In this document: positions 63,724 to 64,000 of the stretch, one piece after another
Layout: each line of letters starts with the position of its first letter
Position numbering within the stretch: the first letter of the stretch is position 1
DNA from: Takakia lepidozioides
Taxonomy: Eukaryota > Streptophyta > Takakiopsida > Takakiales > Takakiaceae
Assembly (NCBI GenBank): GCA_030704615.1
Contig: CM060734.1
Coordinates: 11,592,001-11,656,000, forward strand
DNA: 64,000 bases
Direction of reading: 5' to 3'
Notes under the pieces: generated by a model
Seen by the model: only the letters and a program-made list of their open reading frames with translations
What the model was told of the DNA's origin: nothing
Databases searched by the model: none
Made by a program: the position numbers and the translations under genes

Positions 63724-64000
63724 AGACTATACCTATGTTAGTATACCAAACAAGAGCTTGTCCCTTTGACTATACCTCTGTTGAGGTATCACCATATGTG
63801 AACCCTAATGTGAGACTATACCTCTGTTAGTATACCAAACAGGAGCTTGTCCATTTTACTATACCTCTATTGAGGTATCACCATATGTGAACCCTAATTA
63901 GCTCAGACTATACCTCTGTTAGTATACCAAACAGGAGCTTGTCCCTTTTACTATACCTCTGTTGAGGTATCACCATATGTGGACCCTAATCAGCTCAGAC
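63724..64000. repeat. 92-bp tandem repeat running off the window
   Basis: AGACTATACCTCTGTTAGTA and GAGGTATCACCATATGTGAA recur at 63724, 63813, 63905 and again from 63997, a step of 89-92 bp. Each unit consists of two related halves, both beginning ACTATACCTCTGTT. Three full copies are visible and the array continues beyond 64000. Confidence 0.9.

Overview
The window looks like nuclear DNA of a land plant with a large, transposon-rich genome. The evidence is PLS-type pentatricopeptide (PPR) repeats, PDF motifs of the plant organellar single-stranded-DNA-binding (OSB) family, an NB-ARC (NLR) P-loop fragment, a BTB protein of the At4g08455 type, GT-AG introns, Tat-like Ty3/gypsy elements and CACTA termini. 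A Penelope-like reverse transcriptase at 46.9-48.3 kb is rare in flowering plants, so a seed-free plant or gymnosperm is my best guess; the species is not determined.

Layout. 0-6.15 kb: a decayed locus in which PPR modules alternate with OSB PDF modules. It ends in a roughly 575-bp tandem array in which each unit is an exon-intron-exon PDF cassette, and one unit is split by a CACTA-like element. 6.15-11.4 kb: CACTA-like debris, an unknown ORF, a 193-bp tandem repeat, a Cys-rich transposase-like ORF and a GTACAT-rich repeat. 11.46-14.41 kb: gypsy element A (+), internally deleted. 14.4-15.8 kb: exons resembling a DNA-methylase-like mobile protein. 18-18.8 kb: gag of another retroelement. 19.9-25.7 kb: 3' part of gypsy element D (+), with a long accessory ORF after integrase and an LTR carrying a 10-bp minisatellite. 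26.2-26.8 kb: NLR fragment with a changed P-loop. 26.8-33.15 kb: gypsy element B (+). 33.2-40.0 kb: gypsy element C (-). 40.3-42.3 kb: LINE ORF1-like pieces. 43.7-44.0 kb: a Copia LTR with primer-binding site. 44.4-45.7 kb: two GC-rich CACTA ends. 46.9-48.3 kb: Penelope-like element (-). 48.5-49.4 kb: two tandem tRNA-derived repeats.

Host genes are concentrated at 49.4-61 kb. They are an intact two-exon BTB/POZ gene (+, 273 aa), a multi-exon gene for a protein with several dsRNA-binding domains (-), a RING-finger exon (-) and other exons on the minus strand. Between them lie a promoter-proximal foldback, a polypurine/polypyrimidine foldback, a Tourist-like MITE caught in a tandem duplication, and a duplicated exon-intron segment. 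The last 2.8 kb holds a CACTA start, uncharacterised repetitive DNA and a 92-bp tandem repeat that runs off the window.

The most unusual points are the apparent PDF-PPR composite, two extra ORFs (one before gag, one after integrase) shared by diverged gypsy elements, the Penelope-like element, and Gln-to-TAG stops that look like cytosine deamination.
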